From Aquibacillus halophilus (GTDB lineage Bacteria > Bacillota > Bacilli > Bacillales > Amphibacillaceae), in the NCBI RefSeq assembly GCF_009649745.1, contig NZ_WJNG01000022.1:1-63542 (forward strand): DNA of 63,542 bases, in the 5' to 3' direction. Made by a program: the position numbers and the translations under genes. Below, piece after piece: positions 29,163 through 39,408 of the stretch. The notes beneath the pieces were generated by a model. That model had not been told where the DNA came from. It searched no databases and saw only the letters and a list, made by a program, of their open reading frames with translations. How positions within the stretch are numbered: the stretch's first letter is position 1; the number at the start of each line of letters is the position of its first letter.

Positions 29163-29582
29163 TTATCCTTTTTTAGCACCTCGACCTCCGCGTTTGGATT
29201 CAGTTTGTTTCTTTAAAGATGCTAGACGATCTTCAGAATCTTTAAGGAAACGGTTCATTTTCGCTTCAAATGACTCCGTTCGGTCGCCGCCTCCATTGCG
29301 GTTGTTTTTCGGGTTGCTTTTATGGCGTCCGGACTTAGGATTAGGATTATCTTTTGCCTTCTTAATAGATAACCCTATCTTTCCATCTTTTCCAACATTA
29401 ATAACCTTAACTGTTACTTCCTCACCAACAGTCAAATGTTCATTAATATCTTTAACATAGTTATCGGCAACTTCACTAATATGAACAAGTCCTGTTGATC
29501 CACCTTGAAGTTCAACAAATGCCCCAAAATTAGTAATACCCGTTACCTTACCCTGCAACTTGCTGCCTACTTCGATTGACAT
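29163..29582 (-). CDS. yabR: S1 RNA-binding domain protein (YabR)
   Basis: 139 aa. An S1 domain occupies residues 1-75 (GSKLQGKVTGITNFGAFVEL, GLVHISEVADNYV, VGEEVTVKVINV), followed by a basic Gly/Arg/Asn-rich tail. It should bind RNA or ribosomes; the exact role is unknown. The start MSIEVGSK follows AAGGAGGAG; an ATG 11 codons upstream is rejected. Its own promoter lies inside the end of divIC. Confidence 0.9.
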   Translation of the reverse strand: MSIEVGSKLQGKVTGITNFGAFVELQGGSTGLVHISEVADNYVKDINEHLTVGEEVTVKVINVGKDGKIGLSIKKAKDNPNPKSGRHKSNPKNNRNGGGDRTESFEAKMNRFLKDSEDRLASLKKQTESKRGGRGAKKG

Positions 29583-29725
29583 AAAAAAAATGCTCCTCCT
29601 TAAAATTTTAGACAAACTAGCCTACTACGAGCGACTATGACGAAAGGGTTGACTTTCTCTTAAACTTGATACGAATTTTAAATAATAAAATCCAGCAAGT
29701 GCAGAAAAAGATATCCTTCCTATAT

Positions 29726-29755
29726 ATTATATATATGCAGGTAAAAGCGTGTCAA
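29726..29755 (-). promoter_or_regulatory. yabR promoter (sigma-A)
   Basis: On the minus strand TTGACA, an 18-bp spacer and TATAAT. The -35 overlaps the last codons of divIC. Confidence 0.65.
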
Positions 29756-30132
29756 TATGATGAGTCTTGTTCTGGCAATTTGAAAATTAGTTCTCCTTCT
29801 TTAGAAAAGAAATAATTAGTACGCGCTATTTGTAATACATATTCCTCATCATTCAATAACTCTATTTCCTGTTTTAAACCTTTTTCTTCTTCTTTAAGGG
29901 AAGTCATTCGCTCTTCAAGTTCTTCAAGTTCTTCTTGCTTATTTGAATAAAGAGTACGTTGATTTAAATTATATGCAATAATAGTTCCAAACGTAATCAT
30001 TGCCACGATAGTAAAAAGTACTAGGCGGCGGTGTAAGCGTTTATTTTTCTTCTTTTGTCTTTCTAAATATGCATCATAATTTTTCACATAGTTTGATTCA
30101 ATCTTTGCTATATTTTTTACTTTTTTAGACAC
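29752..30132 (-). CDS. divIC: septum formation initiator DivIC
   Basis: Division protein that forms a complex with DivIB and FtsL. 126 aa, bitopic: basic cytosolic N-terminus, one membrane helix (about 38-57), then a long coiled coil (KQEELEELEERMTSLKEEEKGLKQEIELL) and the FtsB/DivIC tail EYVLQIARTNYFFSKEGELIF. It lies 16 bp downstream of yabQ. Confidence 0.93.
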   Translation of the reverse strand: MSKKVKNIAKIESNYVKNYDAYLERQKKKNKRLHRRLVLFTIVAMITFGTIIAYNLNQRTLYSNKQEELEELEERMTSLKEEEKGLKQEIELLNDEEYVLQIARTNYFFSKEGELIFKLPEQDSSY

Positions 30133-30148
30133 CGACTAGTTACCCCCT

Positions 30149-30739
30149 TTAGCTTCTGAACTCATTCCACCATTTTCTTATAGTATTCTTGATTTTATTA
30201 TAAAATCCTGCAAGATAGATAAAGTATTTTTTTACGACGTTAGGTGTTAGAAACCAAATTAGCTTGGAGACTAATTTAACAGGGTACCATAAAACCCTAA
30301 TTATTAACCATAGTAAAGTTAGAACAATACCCCAGATCCATATGAATACAGCGACAAGAAAATTAAACAATAGTATTACTGGCCTAACAATTATAGCTTG
30401 TACTAAACGATAGAAAAAGTAATAGATTGAAATACTAGTAGAAATTAGCTTCTCCAATATGTTTCTATATGTCTTCTCAAACACGCTTTTATATGCGGCA
30501 TATCCACACAAGAGCGCTAAAAGAATGTAGAAGCGCAATTCTCCTTGATTTACCAAATATAATAGATAAAATAAAATCAGTGTTTGCAATAACCAAAAAC
30601 AAATCTCTATAATGTAGGAGAAAATTATGCGCTTCTTCCAATAAAATTCAAATCTACGAAAAGTATCTATTGCTGCGCCTAAATATAATCCTCCAGCAAT
30701 CATGGAAATAATAGTGAAGAATTGAATGGAGAGTGTCAT
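30149..30739 (-). CDS. yabQ: spore cortex biosynthesis protein YabQ
   Basis: 196 aa with several hydrophobic membrane segments (for example FFTIISMIAGGLYLGAAIDTF at the start and VILLFNFLVAVFIWIWGIVL later) and a basic C-terminus. Position after yabP with a 4-bp overlap and before divIC matches B. subtilis YabQ, needed for cortex formation. Confidence 0.88.
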   Translation of the reverse strand: MTLSIQFFTIISMIAGGLYLGAAIDTFRRFEFYWKKRIIFSYIIEICFWLLQTLILFYLLYLVNQGELRFYILLALLCGYAAYKSVFEKTYRNILEKLISTSISIYYFFYRLVQAIIVRPVILLFNFLVAVFIWIWGIVLTLLWLIIRVLWYPVKLVSKLIWFLTPNVVKKYFIYLAGFYNKIKNTIRKWWNEFRS

Positions 30740-31038
30740 TTAAACAGCTTGCTAAAGAATCCTTTAGCCTTCTCCCCATGTTGTTCATCCAAGTAAGAAA
30801 GCTCGTAAATTTTACCTTTAATTGATACATTACCTTTTTCAACATCCAGGTTTTTCATTTGCAAGTTTTCACCACGAACAATTAGATAGCCCATAACAGT
30901 TTGCAAAAGAAACTCTTCATTATCAAAACTATCAACTTCTTTTACACCACTTATTTCTAAGTTTCTTCTATTATTCATCTTTATGAAGTGCTCTGTCTGT
31001 GGTGGTCTAATAGAAGGATTATTTTCATAGTAATTCAT
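30736..31038 (-). CDS. yabP: sporulation protein YabP
   Basis: 100 aa, YabP/YqfC family: RRNLEISGVKEVDSFDNEEFLL, then VMGYLIVRGENLQMKNLDVEKGNVSIKGKI. Expressed in the mother cell in B. subtilis. RBS AGGGAGGG precedes the ATG; overlaps yabQ by 4 bp. Confidence 0.9.
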   Translation of the reverse strand: MNYYENNPSIRPPQTEHFIKMNNRRNLEISGVKEVDSFDNEEFLLQTVMGYLIVRGENLQMKNLDVEKGNVSIKGKIYELSYLDEQHGEKAKGFFSKLFK

Positions 31039-31128
31039 ATACAGCCCTCCCTTTATCGTTATAATTTATGAGGGGAGGGACAAGTTTAGAACAAATAATA
31101 TAGAAAATGCTCTACTAAATAATTTAAT

Positions 31129-31386
31129 CTATTTAACAGCTTCCTCTTTTTTTACTTTGTACAATGTGGCCGCTTCATCCTTTTTAACAGCTTCTCTCAA
31201 TGATTCCACTTGAATCGTTAAGAGCTTTTGACCGAATTGAATCGTTAATTCATCTCCTACAGCTACTGTTGATGAGGCTTTTGCTTGGTTACCATTAATT
31301 ACAATTCTTCCTTGGTCGGCAACTTCTTTAGCGAGTGTACGTCTTTTAATTAACCTAGAAACCTTCAAAAACTTATCTAATCTCAT
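31129..31386 (-). CDS. rqcP: S4-domain ribosome quality control protein RqcP (YabO)
   Basis: 85-aa S4 RNA-binding protein of the Hsp15 family. MRLDKFLKVSRLIKRRTLAKEVADQGRIVINGNQAK is the S4 core. RqcP works with RqcH on obstructed 50S subunits during C-terminal alanine tailing. It lies 33 bp after mazG. Confidence 0.93.
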   Translation of the reverse strand: MRLDKFLKVSRLIKRRTLAKEVADQGRIVINGNQAKASSTVAVGDELTIQFGQKLLTIQVESLREAVKKDEAATLYKVKKEEAVK

Positions 31387-31419
31387 TTGGATAAGTCACT
31401 TCCTTTTCATTTATTCTAT

Positions 31420-32865
31420 TTAATTCCTTTTAGCTTTATTCCAAAATTCATCTAGCTCGTTTAACGACATTTCTTCCATCGTTAGGTTTAATTCTCTTAC
31501 CTTTTCTTCAATGAATTGAAACCTTGTTTTGAATTTTAAGTTTGTTCTGTTTAGTGCTAGCTCTGGATTGATTTTATAATATCTTGCAAGATTTACAATA
31601 GCAAATAGAACATCTCCTAATTCCTTCTCAACCTCTTCTAAATCCTCTGCTTCAATGGCATCCTGCACTTCCTCTAACTCTTCATGAATTTTAGCCCATA
31701 TTGGTACGGGATTATCCCAATCAAATCCCGCTTTTGCTGCTCTCTTTTGTATTTCTTCAGCTCTCAACAATTCTGGCAAATCAACTGCTATATCATCAAC
31801 TAATGATTTTGGTTGTTCACCTTTTTCTTGACGCTTTATCTGTTCCCAGTTTTCTACAACCTCTTCAGCTGTTTCAACATTTTTACTCCCAAATACATGA
31901 GGATGTCGACGAATCATTTTTTCAGTTAATGTAACTATTACGTCATCAATAGTAAAAAATCCTTCATCTTCACCAATTTGACTATGTAGCATCACCTGTA
32001 ATAACACGTCACCAATTTCCTCAATCATACCATCATCATCAGCATTATTCACTGCTTCGATAAATTCATAGGCTTCTTCAATCAAGTATTTTCTTAGTGA
32101 TTCATGTGTTTGTTTTTTATCCCAGGGACAACCATTAGGACCCCTTAACTGAGCAATAACCTCTCTAAGTCGATAGAATTGATTATTTAATTCCTCGCCT
32201 GTTACGGGTGGGACATAGACACTTGTTAAATTACTTAATTTCACAGTTTGATCAAGCTCGACTAAAGGGATAGTAACTAACCTTTCCTGCTTACTACCTA
32301 CTGCTTCCACAATTGTGACTGGATGTTCAGGAGACAAATCCTCTAGTAAACTAAGCTTAACTTCTGAAGCGACAAAGGAGTCATACACTTGACAAAAAAC
32401 GAGATGGTGACGATATTCCAATTGATTTCTTTTAAAAGCCGTTGCATCTAGAAATTGAAAGCCCTCTATTGGATCTATTTTCAATGCTGAGAATAGATCA
32501 TCCAAGTAACTCTGGCCACCAATAAGGTTAACAGTAATTTCCTTTTGCTCTAAAAGTAATTGTACCGTTTTTTCAGCTAACATTGGGTGACCTGGAACAG
32601 CATAGATAATCGAGTTTTCTTTAGCTTCCGCGAGTAACTGAGAAACAATTTCTTTATAAACTGTTTCAAATTGTCCTTGTTGGACATATACCGAGTCATA
32701 GGAAACAAATTCAACCCCTTCTTCTTGAAGGGTTTTAACAACAGGATGATCAATTGTCCGAACGTGAATAGCTTGATTGTGTCCAACAAGTTTTCGGTAT
32801 ATTCCTAGCGGTAATTGATTAATATCACCAGCACCAAGACCAATTATCTCAATTGTATTTTCCAT
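31420..32865 (-). CDS. mazG: tetrapyrrole methylase-like/MazG fusion protein (YabN)
   Basis: 481 aa. The N-terminal half (1-225) is a SAM-dependent tetrapyrrole-methylase fold (IEIIGLGAGDINQLPLG, YAVPGHPMLAEKTV). The C-terminal half has MazG nucleotide pyrophosphohydrolase repeats with metal-binding EEAYEFIEA and EEIGDVLLQV, then a second EELEEVQDA/ELGDVLFA. Family members hydrolyse NTPs. The methylase partner activity is unknown. It abuts yabM with no gap. Confidence 0.93.
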   Translation of the reverse strand: MENTIEIIGLGAGDINQLPLGIYRKLVGHNQAIHVRTIDHPVVKTLQEEGVEFVSYDSVYVQQGQFETVYKEIVSQLLAEAKENSIIYAVPGHPMLAEKTVQLLLEQKEITVNLIGGQSYLDDLFSALKIDPIEGFQFLDATAFKRNQLEYRHHLVFCQVYDSFVASEVKLSLLEDLSPEHPVTIVEAVGSKQERLVTIPLVELDQTVKLSNLTSVYVPPVTGEELNNQFYRLREVIAQLRGPNGCPWDKKQTHESLRKYLIEEAYEFIEAVNNADDDGMIEEIGDVLLQVMLHSQIGEDEGFFTIDDVIVTLTEKMIRRHPHVFGSKNVETAEEVVENWEQIKRQEKGEQPKSLVDDIAVDLPELLRAEEIQKRAAKAGFDWDNPVPIWAKIHEELEEVQDAIEAEDLEEVEKELGDVLFAIVNLARYYKINPELALNRTNLKFKTRFQFIEEKVRELNLTMEEMSLNELDEFWNKAKRN

Positions 32866-34455
32866 TTACCATTTCCTCCTATGTTTAAGTTCAACGAATA
32901 GTTCACCAAAGGGAAAGGCGCTTAATTCTTTGTCAGTAAAACCGTTCCATTTGACTAATAATACAAGGTAACCTACTGCACCTAGGGAACTTACAAGTAA
33001 AACAAATCCTAGACATTCAAAACGAGATGATACCTCGATAAAGTAAAATATATATTGATTCATTATGAATAAGAATAAAATTAATACCGATGTTGCAATT
33101 AAAAAAGCACCCCAATGAATGGATAATAATTTTGTTCTAGGTAAAACTTTTTTTAGTTGTTGTATATTAAGAAGCAAAACAATCAACACACTAACAACAG
33201 TAGCCACGGCACTTCCAGTAATACCGTAGATAGGTATTAACCATGAATTAATCAACCACTTGATTACTAGCCCAATCATCACGTACAAAGCCGTATGATA
33301 AACATAGCCTAAACCTTGCAAAATAGAAGCGGTTGTTATAATTAAAGAACTAAACAATATAGCTAAAGACAAAATGCGTAGACTAAAGCTTCCTTCTGCA
33401 TTCTCAAATAATAATACATTCGCATGTGGAAAGATTCCGATTAATCCGACAGTTGCAGCTACCGAAATATAAAAACTAAATTTTAAAGCACTTTGAATGT
33501 GCGATATAAATTGATCAGGGGATTGTTCTAGTCTTTTTCTGGTAATTGTTGGTACAATCGCCAATGCAATTGATGACCCTAACACAGTACCTAATTGGAT
33601 AAGCGGTTGCCCTCTATCAAAAATACCTTTCCATATTTTTGCTTGATCTTCACTATACCCATATTCAATCAGATTTGGAATTAAAGTAAAGGCATCAGAA
33701 AATTGCAGTAATAACAGTAACATGTGGTTAACACTAATCAAAAAGCCATATAGTACTATTGGTCTTAAATAAAATATCCAATGAAAAGAGTAAGGTTTAC
33801 TTTCAAACGGCTTTCGTTTATACCAAATAGTCAAGAGAAGTAATCCAGCGATAGATGCACCCACAATTGAACCAAAAGCCGCACCGGTTCCTATTTGATA
33901 AATATTCTTTCCTTGCTTAACTAGTAGTACTGCTGTAATCAATATAATGGCTACCCTTACTACTTGTTCAATAATTTGGGATAGAGCTGTTGGTTTCATA
34001 TCATTTAAACCTTGAAACACCCCTCGTATTATAGAGGTAAACGGCACAAATAAAAATGCCATAGCAGCCACTCGTAAAGGGCCTTCTAACTTAGCATCGC
34101 CCATCGTTGATGCTATTAATCCTGCATTCATATATATACCCATAAAGAGTACTCCATTTATCACACATAATATACCAAAGACAGGCAGATAAAATGAGGA
34201 TATTGAGAGTCCTATTCCATTATCCTTGTGCTCCGCGACAAGCTTAGATACTGCTGTCGGAAATCCATATAAAGAAAGCATTAAAGCTATTCCTAGAAAC
34301 GGATAAATTTGTTGATAAATATAAAAGCCCAGATCCCCTGTTATATTCTGTAGTGGAATCCGGTATCCTGCACTAAGTATTTTACTTAACAACCCAGTAA
34401 ATGTAAGTAATAAAGCACCCTTAAAAAGTTGTTTGGTTACTTTTTCATTCTCCAT
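32866..34455 (-). CDS. yabM: polysaccharide/lipid flippase, SpoVB/MOP family (YabM)
   Basis: 529-aa membrane protein with about 14 helices, of the MOP exporter superfamily that includes MurJ, SpoVB and Wzx (signatures LLSKILSAGYRIPLQNITGD near the start, PFTSIIRGVFQGLNDMKP). The start MENEKVTKQLF follows AAAGG; a longer frame upstream has no RBS. It probably moves a lipid-linked cell-wall or cortex precursor; the substrate is not known. Confidence 0.9.
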   Translation of the reverse strand: MENEKVTKQLFKGALLLTFTGLLSKILSAGYRIPLQNITGDLGFYIYQQIYPFLGIALMLSLYGFPTAVSKLVAEHKDNGIGLSISSFYLPVFGILCVINGVLFMGIYMNAGLIASTMGDAKLEGPLRVAAMAFLFVPFTSIIRGVFQGLNDMKPTALSQIIEQVVRVAIILITAVLLVKQGKNIYQIGTGAAFGSIVGASIAGLLLLTIWYKRKPFESKPYSFHWIFYLRPIVLYGFLISVNHMLLLLLQFSDAFTLIPNLIEYGYSEDQAKIWKGIFDRGQPLIQLGTVLGSSIALAIVPTITRKRLEQSPDQFISHIQSALKFSFYISVAATVGLIGIFPHANVLLFENAEGSFSLRILSLAILFSSLIITTASILQGLGYVYHTALYVMIGLVIKWLINSWLIPIYGITGSAVATVVSVLIVLLLNIQQLKKVLPRTKLLSIHWGAFLIATSVLILFLFIMNQYIFYFIEVSSRFECLGFVLLVSSLGAVGYLVLLVKWNGFTDKELSAFPFGELFVELKHRRKW

Positions 34456-34658
34456 TATGTACGGCCTTTCTTTTTGGCTACTACAGCCATTACACTTTTT
34501 CCAATCATTGTAATTATACCACAACGAGAAAAACGAAAAACTCCATATAAAAATCCCCCCAATTTTAAGAGAGGATTAGCTAGTTTAAAATTAGTTGAGG
34601 TAAAACACCCTGAACTTTTGTCCCTATCTTTACATCTTATATTCTTCTCTAGTGAAGC

Positions 34659-34703
34659 AAAAAGGGCTGACAGAACAAAAGGATATCCCTTTTAAGTCAA
34701 CCC
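34659..34703 (-). terminator. spoVT terminator
   Basis: On the minus strand GGGTTGAC...GTCAGCCC followed by TTTTTGC, with an inner AAAAGG/CCTTTT stem, just after the spoVT stop. Confidence 0.75.
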
Positions 34704-34720
34704 AGATCTTGCTATGAAGT

Positions 34721-35254
34721 TTATTCCATTTGTCTTGCTAAAAAGCTTGCGGCTGTCTCAACTGCTTTTTCTTCAACTGTGCTGAGTTTATTTTCCTTTG
34801 ATATGATCATAACACAGCCAATTGGATCACCATTTGCGATTACCGGGCTTAATACATAAGATGCTATTCTTTCTTCATTTCCGTCCACAATTTCTATTGT
34901 TGTTTCTTCTGTTTCTGAGAGGGCAGTGCGGTCTTCCATAGCCTTTTCTAATTCCTTACCTATATTTTTTCCTAAGTACTCTTTTTTTGACTCTCCAGAT
35001 ATAGCTATAAATTCGTCTCGATCACAAATAAATACTGGTGAACCCAGTGAATCAAATAATGCATCGGCATACTCTTTAGCAAAATCACCTAATTCACTAA
35101 TTGGAGAATACTTTTTTAAAATGACCTCACCTTCACGATCCACAAATATTTCCAAGGGATCTCCCTCACGAATGCGCAAAGTTCTTCTAATCTCTTTTGG
35201 AATGACTACTCTACCCAAATCATCAATTCGACGTACAATTCCTGTTGCTTTCAT
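34721..35254 (-). CDS. spoVT: stage V sporulation protein T, AbrB-family regulator
   Basis: Forespore transcription factor modulating sigma-G genes. 177 aa: N-terminal AbrB swapped-hairpin domain (MKATGIVRRIDDLGRVVIPKEIRRTL, then LEIFVDREGEVILKKYSP) and a C-terminal GAF domain (about 55-177). The start is set at MKATGIV after AAGGAAG; the 40-codon upstream extension is rejected. Confidence 0.96.
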   Translation of the reverse strand: MKATGIVRRIDDLGRVVIPKEIRRTLRIREGDPLEIFVDREGEVILKKYSPISELGDFAKEYADALFDSLGSPVFICDRDEFIAISGESKKEYLGKNIGKELEKAMEDRTALSETEETTIEIVDGNEERIASYVLSPVIANGDPIGCVMIISKENKLSTVEEKAVETAASFLARQME

Positions 35255-35420
35255 ATCTGCGTAGACTTCCTTTCTTTGATGATCTACCTGGTCAATAAGA
35301 AAATGTAAAAGCAGAATTAACCAGTTGTGGGTATTAGTATAAATCACACGGTCATAAGCTATACATTTATTCAAATATTTTATTGTGCATTATTTATTCA
35401 AAAACCCCATCACCACATTT

Positions 35421-38400
35421 TTATTCTCTTTTCATATCCTTTAATCCGTGAATAAACTCCTCTACAATTTCATATCTTTTAACTTTTGATTGTTTATCCC
35501 AGACGAATACGACCTTTAGTCTTCTTTCCTCTGTTCCAAGCTGGATCATTCGTCCATACTTATTAGCAAGTTCAAACAACTTGGCGCCATCTAGTTTTTG
35601 GCTTGCTTCATCTTCTATTAGTATTTCAACTTTATTATTTTTCTCACTTATTGATTCAACACGATGTTGTTTTGCAAAAACTTTAATCGATGATACATGA
35701 AACAAGTTAGTTACTTCATCAGGATAATCTCCAAAACGATCAATTAATTCATCCCTTAAATCATGAACATCTTCTTGTGTTGTAATTGCTTGAAAGCGTT
35801 TATACATTTCAATTTTTTGTTTTTCATCATCAATGTAGCTGTTGGGGATATAAGCATCAAGCTTTAGATCTAATTCTACTTCAAAAGGTTTACTCACTTC
35901 GGAATCTTTTCCTTCTTTTCGTGCTTCTATTGCTTCTGTCAGCATTTGTGAGTACATATCAAAGCCGACAGAGTCAATAAAACCATGTTGTTGAGAACCT
36001 AGTAAATTACCTGCCCCTCGAATCGATAAATCACGCATGGCAATTTTAAAGCCTGATCCAAGCTCTGTAAATTCCTTGATGGCTTGTAATCGTTTTTCTG
36101 CTACTTCTGTTAAAACTTTGTCTTTCTGATACGTAAAATAAGCATAAGCGACACGATTGGATCTGCCTACTCTCCCTCTTAGTTGATACAACTGACTTAG
36201 CCCCATACGATCTGCGTTATAAACGATTAAGGTGTTTACGTTTGGTATATCTACGCCCGTTTCAATAATGGTTGTGCTTACTAACACATCATACTCGCCT
36301 TCAAGAAACGAAAACATGACATTTTCTAACTCAGATTCATTCATCTGTCCATGAGCAAAAGCAACACGAGCATCATCGACTAGTGCTGAAATTTCCTGGG
36401 CCATTCTCTCAATGTTATCTACCCGATTATATAGGAAAAAGGTTTGACCTCCACGTGCCATCTCTCTTTCAATCGCTTCTCGTAAGAATACTGGGTTATA
36501 CTCTAAAACATAAGTTTGAATCGGAAATCTATTTTCTGGAGGTGTCTCAATGACAGATAAGTCTCTCACACCCAGCATAGACATATGTAACGTGCGTGGA
36601 ATTGGGGTTGCAGTTAATGTTAACACGTCTACGTTAGTCTTTAACTGTTTTATTTTTTCCTTGTGTTTTACCCCAAATCGTTGCTCCTCATCTACAATAA
36701 GCAATCCTATGTTTTTATATTCCACGTCCTTTGAAAGTAGTCGATGAGTTCCAATCACAATATCAACAAGTCCCTTTTCTAGACCGGCCAACGTTTCATT
36801 TTGTTGTTTTCTTGTTCGAAAACGGCTTAAAAGTCCAATATTTACTGCATGGTCTTGGAAACGTTCCATAATTGTTTCGTAATGCTGCTGTGCAAGTATA
36901 GTTGTAGGTACAAGGATGGCAACCTGTTTTCCATCTGCAATAGCCTTAAAAGCAGCTCTTATTGCTACCTCTGTCTTACCATAACCTACATCACCACATA
37001 GTAATCGATCCATTGGCCGGATACGTTCCATATCTTTTTTAATTTCATCAACACATCTTAATTGATCTTCTGTTTCTTGGTAAGAGAAAGAATCCTCAAA
37101 CTCTCTTTGCATCAATGTATCCTCAGAAAAGGCATAGCCCTTTGTTGCTTCTCTTTCTGCATAAAGCTTTATTAAATCATCTGCAATATCTTCAACAGTT
37201 GACTGTACTTTTCGTTTTACCTTCTTCCACTCACTACCGCCTAACTTATAAAGCTTCGGCTCCTTACTCTCAGAACCTACATATTTCTGTACTAAATCAA
37301 TCTGGTCAATTGGCACAAATAACTTATCATCACCTGAATATTTTATTAACATAAAATCTTTATGTAAGCTATTGACTTCCAGTGTTTCAATCCCTAAATA
37401 TTTACCTATTCCATGGTTTGCATGTACAACGTAATCTCCGACCTTCAATTCTTGATAGCTTTTTATTCTTTCTGCATTTGATATCTTTTGCTTTCTTTTT
37501 GGTCGAACAGTTCTTTTCTTAAAAAGCTCACTCTCAGTTAAAATAGCTAGCTTATGCATTGGAAGTTCAAACCCACTACTTAAATTATCTATTACTATGG
37601 TTGGTTTAGAGACAGGTAGTGTTACGTCACTATCGGCTGTTTCAGCCTCCATATCATAGTCAGCAAGAATAGATTGTATTTTTTCTGCCCTTTTTTGATT
37701 AGGCGCAAAAATAAGAACAGAATAATCACTCTTATTCCATCTCGAAATTTCATTTTGTAACAAATTCATTTGACCATGGAATTGTTGCATGGCCCGACAT
37801 GACATATTGACGATATTTTGTGGGTTTGTATTAGGTATGTGTCGTAAAAAAACAGATAAATATAGTCTTGGCTGCTCCATCTTGGACCAAACATCATGCC
37901 AATCATAGGAAATAGATAAATTCCTCACCATTTGATTCGACTGCAATACACTGTGATGCCACTCCGCTTCCTCTTCATCAAGTCTTATAGCAGTTTCTTG
38001 GATTCTACTCATTTCATCCAATATGATAAGCCCGTCCTTTGGAAGGTAGTCTAATAAACTAGCAGGCTTCTCATAAAAATAGAAAGCATACTTGTACATC
38101 TCTTGAAAACGATTCATTTGTTTTAAACGTTCAATATCATATTGAATTGATTCTGATAATTTTTCCTTCTCTTCTTTATTATTTAGTTTTTTTAACGACT
38201 CTGCTAGCTCTTGTTCTAGTCTTTGTGTGCCTCTTACCATGTCATTTGACGTTAATAATAGCTCTGTAGCTGGACCAACAGATACCTGTTCAACCTTCTC
38301 CAACGATCGTTGGCTCTCTGAATCAAAGTATCTAATAGAATCTACTTCAGTATCAAATAGTTCCACCCTAATCGGATTCATCTCTGTCACAGGATATATA

Positions 38401-38945
38401 TCTATTATTCCGCCACGAATACTAAATTCACCAGGAGTTGAGACCATTTCCACTCGTTCATATCCCATTTCAATTAATGAATTTAAGTAATTATCCATAT
38501 CAATTTCTTGCTCAACCTTAAAATCTAGTTGATATTTCTCCCAATAGGTAGAGGGGGGTAATATTCTTTTCAATGCGGCTACAGGGGCAATTAAAATGCC
38601 CTTACTATTTGTTGACCAATTTGTTAATGCCTCAATTCTTTGACTCTTGAGTTCCGGACTAGCAATTGCAATTTCGGTAGTTACTAATTCATTGACTGGA
38701 TAAAGGTAGATATTACTTTTATCAGAAATCTCGTTAAGATCTTCATATAACTGTTGAGCTTGCATTAATTGGTGAGTTACAAGTAATATTGGTTTGTTCA
38801 TTGATTCACTAATCAACGAAGTGAGTAACCCCCTTGCTGAACCAGATAGACCTGCTACGAGCTGTTCTGTTAAACCTGATGACACTCCACTAATTATTGA
38901 GTAAATATCATCCTGTGATTTTAAATAGTCTTTAATCCCTTCCAT
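35421..38945 (-). CDS. mfd: transcription-repair coupling factor
   Basis: ATP-dependent translocase that removes stalled RNA polymerase and recruits UvrABC. 1174 aa. UvrB-homology module at the N-terminus, CarD-like RNAP-interaction domain near 490-560 (YQELKVGDYVVHANHGIGKYLG), then the RecG-like motor with Walker A GDVGYGKTE, DEEQ box VDEEQRFG and QLRGRVGRS. A C-terminal TRCF domain ends the protein. Confidence 0.97.
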   Translation of the reverse strand: MEGIKDYLKSQDDIYSIISGVSSGLTEQLVAGLSGSARGLLTSLISESMNKPILLVTHQLMQAQQLYEDLNEISDKSNIYLYPVNELVTTEIAIASPELKSQRIEALTNWSTNSKGILIAPVAALKRILPPSTYWEKYQLDFKVEQEIDMDNYLNSLIEMGYERVEMVSTPGEFSIRGGIIDIYPVTEMNPIRVELFDTEVDSIRYFDSESQRSLEKVEQVSVGPATELLLTSNDMVRGTQRLEQELAESLKKLNNKEEKEKLSESIQYDIERLKQMNRFQEMYKYAFYFYEKPASLLDYLPKDGLIILDEMSRIQETAIRLDEEEAEWHHSVLQSNQMVRNLSISYDWHDVWSKMEQPRLYLSVFLRHIPNTNPQNIVNMSCRAMQQFHGQMNLLQNEISRWNKSDYSVLIFAPNQKRAEKIQSILADYDMEAETADSDVTLPVSKPTIVIDNLSSGFELPMHKLAILTESELFKKRTVRPKRKQKISNAERIKSYQELKVGDYVVHANHGIGKYLGIETLEVNSLHKDFMLIKYSGDDKLFVPIDQIDLVQKYVGSESKEPKLYKLGGSEWKKVKRKVQSTVEDIADDLIKLYAEREATKGYAFSEDTLMQREFEDSFSYQETEDQLRCVDEIKKDMERIRPMDRLLCGDVGYGKTEVAIRAAFKAIADGKQVAILVPTTILAQQHYETIMERFQDHAVNIGLLSRFRTRKQQNETLAGLEKGLVDIVIGTHRLLSKDVEYKNIGLLIVDEEQRFGVKHKEKIKQLKTNVDVLTLTATPIPRTLHMSMLGVRDLSVIETPPENRFPIQTYVLEYNPVFLREAIEREMARGGQTFFLYNRVDNIERMAQEISALVDDARVAFAHGQMNESELENVMFSFLEGEYDVLVSTTIIETGVDIPNVNTLIVYNADRMGLSQLYQLRGRVGRSNRVAYAYFTYQKDKVLTEVAEKRLQAIKEFTELGSGFKIAMRDLSIRGAGNLLGSQQHGFIDSVGFDMYSQMLTEAIEARKEGKDSEVSKPFEVELDLKLDAYIPNSYIDDEKQKIEMYKRFQAITTQEDVHDLRDELIDRFGDYPDEVTNLFHVSSIKVFAKQHRVESISEKNNKVEILIEDEASQKLDGAKLFELANKYGRMIQLGTEERRLKVVFVWDKQSKVKRYEIVEEFIHGLKDMKRE

Positions 38946-39040
38946 AATGCCTCCCCCTAGAAACTTACAAACCTAACAATCCAAAAAGTAAAGAACCAGA
39001 TAAAAGCGCTTTATTTGGACCATCAAGTTATTCATTTACT

Positions 39041-39081
39041 AGTACAAAAATGCTTTGGTAATAACACCAAAGCTTTTGTAC
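39041..39081 (-). terminator. fin terminator
   Basis: Long stem GTACAAAA.GCTTTGGT with the reverse arm ACCAAAGC.TTTTGTAC, just after the fin stop; the T-rich arm follows the GC stem on the minus strand. Confidence 0.8.
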
Positions 39082-39091
39082 TCTCGATTTT

Positions 39092-39322
39092 TTATTGAAT
39101 AAAATAATCTAACTCGTGGTAGTGAGGGTTGTTTTCTAACGACTCCTGACAATCCTCGCAAATTGTCTTGATATGAATATCACCATTACTCTGATATTCA
39201 ATCATTTCTTTTCTATCTTCATTAGATAACTCGTTCCACCCTAATGTTGTGCTATCGATGACCTGCTGATCTAGTTGACCTACTATATTTCCGCAATGGT
39301 TACATTTATATATTACAGCCAT
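39092..39322 (-). CDS. fin: anti-sigma-F factor Fin (YabK)
   Basis: 76-aa zinc protein with two CxxC pairs, CNHCG at 8-12 and CEDC near 56-59. In B. subtilis Fin helps turn off sigma-F and promotes the switch to sigma-G. It lies between pth and mfd, as there. Confidence 0.92.
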   Translation of the reverse strand: MAVIYKCNHCGNIVGQLDQQVIDSTTLGWNELSNEDRKEMIEYQSNGDIHIKTICEDCQESLENNPHYHELDYFIQ

Positions 39323-39408
39323 TTAAAAAACCTCCTCGGCAAACAAAATTTCATCAATAGTTTGTCCGAAAAGCTTTATTTTATACACTTATGAACTAAT
39401 TGTATGAC